A stretch of DNA of 6,269 nt from JAODBQ01 sp038213195 (GTDB lineage: Bacteria; Actinomycetota; Acidimicrobiia; Acidimicrobiales; Ilumatobacteraceae), in the NCBI GenBank assembly GCA_038213195.1, contig JBBQTN010000281.1, positions 1 through 6,269 of the forward strand, in the 5' to 3' direction. The notes under the pieces were generated by a model. It did not search any database. It saw only the letters and a program-made list of their open reading frames with translations, and was not told the DNA's origin. Below, one piece after another: positions 5,793 to 6,269 of this stretch. Position numbers and translations under genes: made by a program. The stretch's first letter is position 1; each line of letters starts with the position of its first letter.

Positions 5793-6269
5793 ATGGAGGA
5801 ACTGAGCCGGCTCGCGGACCTGGTCGAGCGTCAGCCCGGTGTCAGCTCGATCGAGCTTCGCGACGCCCTGCGCCGCGACGGCCGCATCTCGATCACCGTT
5901 GCCGACGTCGAGCGGACGATGTCGTCTGCCAACGGAACGTTCCGGACCGCCGGCGACGTGCCCCCACGGCGGTGGTGGCCCGTCGACGGCCTGCTGCCGG
6001 CGCTCACGACCGCGACTGGGTCAGTCACGGCGACGCACAGCGCAGTCGCCTCAGGTGCGGCACCGCCCTCCCACTACCCGTGGCAGCAGTCGGCGTTGGA
6101 TGCGTGGCGCGCGGCCGGGCATCAGGGCGTCGTGGAAGCCGTCACTGGGTCGGGCAAGACGATGATCGGGCTCGTCGCCACGCTCGACGAGGTGGCCCGC
6201 CGTGGCCAGGTGGCGATCGTCGTTCCGACGCGCGAGCTGCTGAACCAATGGTCAACACTGCTCCGTCCG
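5793..6269 (+). CDS. SF2 DEAD/DEAH-box helicase, 5' part (cut by window edge)
   Basis: The first 159 residues are visible. Residues 3-62 are helical and then basic (ELRDALRRDG, FRTAGDVPPRRWWPV), resembling a winged-HTH nucleic-acid-binding segment. A low-complexity Ala/Thr/Ser linker follows (68-93). The helicase core begins at HYPWQQSALDAW (94-105), a Q-motif-like element, then Walker A EAVTGSGKTMIG (115-126) and motif Ia VVPTRELLNQW (143-153). Spacing and wording resemble XPB/UvsW-type SF2 translocases rather than Lhr (BrxHI), though most diagnostic motifs lie outside the window. The ATG at 5793 is the first usual start after the brxD stop. It has no clear ribosome binding site, is only 18 bases downstream, and shares the brxD frame, so translation is probably coupled. 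It would supply DNA unwinding or translocation to the system. A start further inside (ATG 5919) is possible but would remove the HTH. Confidence 0.88.
   Translation, partial: MEELSRLADLVERQPGVSSIELRDALRRDGRISITVADVERTMSSANGTFRTAGDVPPRRWWPVDGLLPALTTATGSVTATHSAVASGAAPPSHYPWQQSALDAWRAAGHQGVVEAVTGSGKTMIGLVATLDEVARRGQVAIVVPTRELLNQWSTLLRP

Noticed and set aside
1..6269. CRISPR array, insertion sequence or rRNA
   Set aside because: No regularly spaced repeats, transposase motifs, terminal inverted repeats or rRNA-like stretches were seen on reading both strands.

Overview
The window is high-GC DNA with actinobacterial features: GTG as well as ATG starts, ATGA start/stop overlaps, a probable leaderless promoter, and an ERCC4/Lsr2-type gene remnant. 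An Actinomycetota origin is likely (inference). I cannot place it further with confidence.

Layout. Bases 1-274 hold the 3' end of a gene that resembles the actinobacterial ERCC4-nuclease/Lsr2 fusion family. Its Lsr2-like tail is spread over three frames, so it looks broken. Bases 275-712 hold no convincing gene but end in a strong palindromic operator. Bases 713-1332 are an intact type II toxin-antitoxin pair: an AbrB-fold antitoxin (VapB type) overlapping a PIN-domain toxin (VapC type). Bases 1333 to about 2710 hold no intact gene. They contain a decayed gene whose pieces, in all three plus frames and with one internal TAG, read like a sigma-70-region-4-like / winged-HTH DNA-binding protein.

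From 2771 to the right edge there is a tightly packed operon of four genes. These are an unrecognised 260-residue protein with an alanine-rich helical N-terminus; a 326-residue protein that has the outline of a BrxD-type ATPase but no P-loop; a BrxD-type (DUF2791) ATPase with intact Walker A and B motifs; and the start of an SF2 DEAD/DEAH helicase with an N-terminal winged-HTH-like segment, cut by the window edge. The first two junctions are 4-base ATGA overlaps. The last is an 18-base gap in the same reading frame.

Interpretation. BrxD is known from BREX-type and BREX-like defence loci. Here it travels with a helicase, a degenerate ATPase partner and a novel first protein, with no PglX, PglZ or BrxC in view. 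The best reading is an accessory defence island in which a VapBC module and two dead genes lie upstream of an intact operon that may be an undescribed ATPase/pseudo-ATPase/helicase defence system. The decayed DNA-binding gene directly upstream may once have been its first member. The defence role is inference from family and context.
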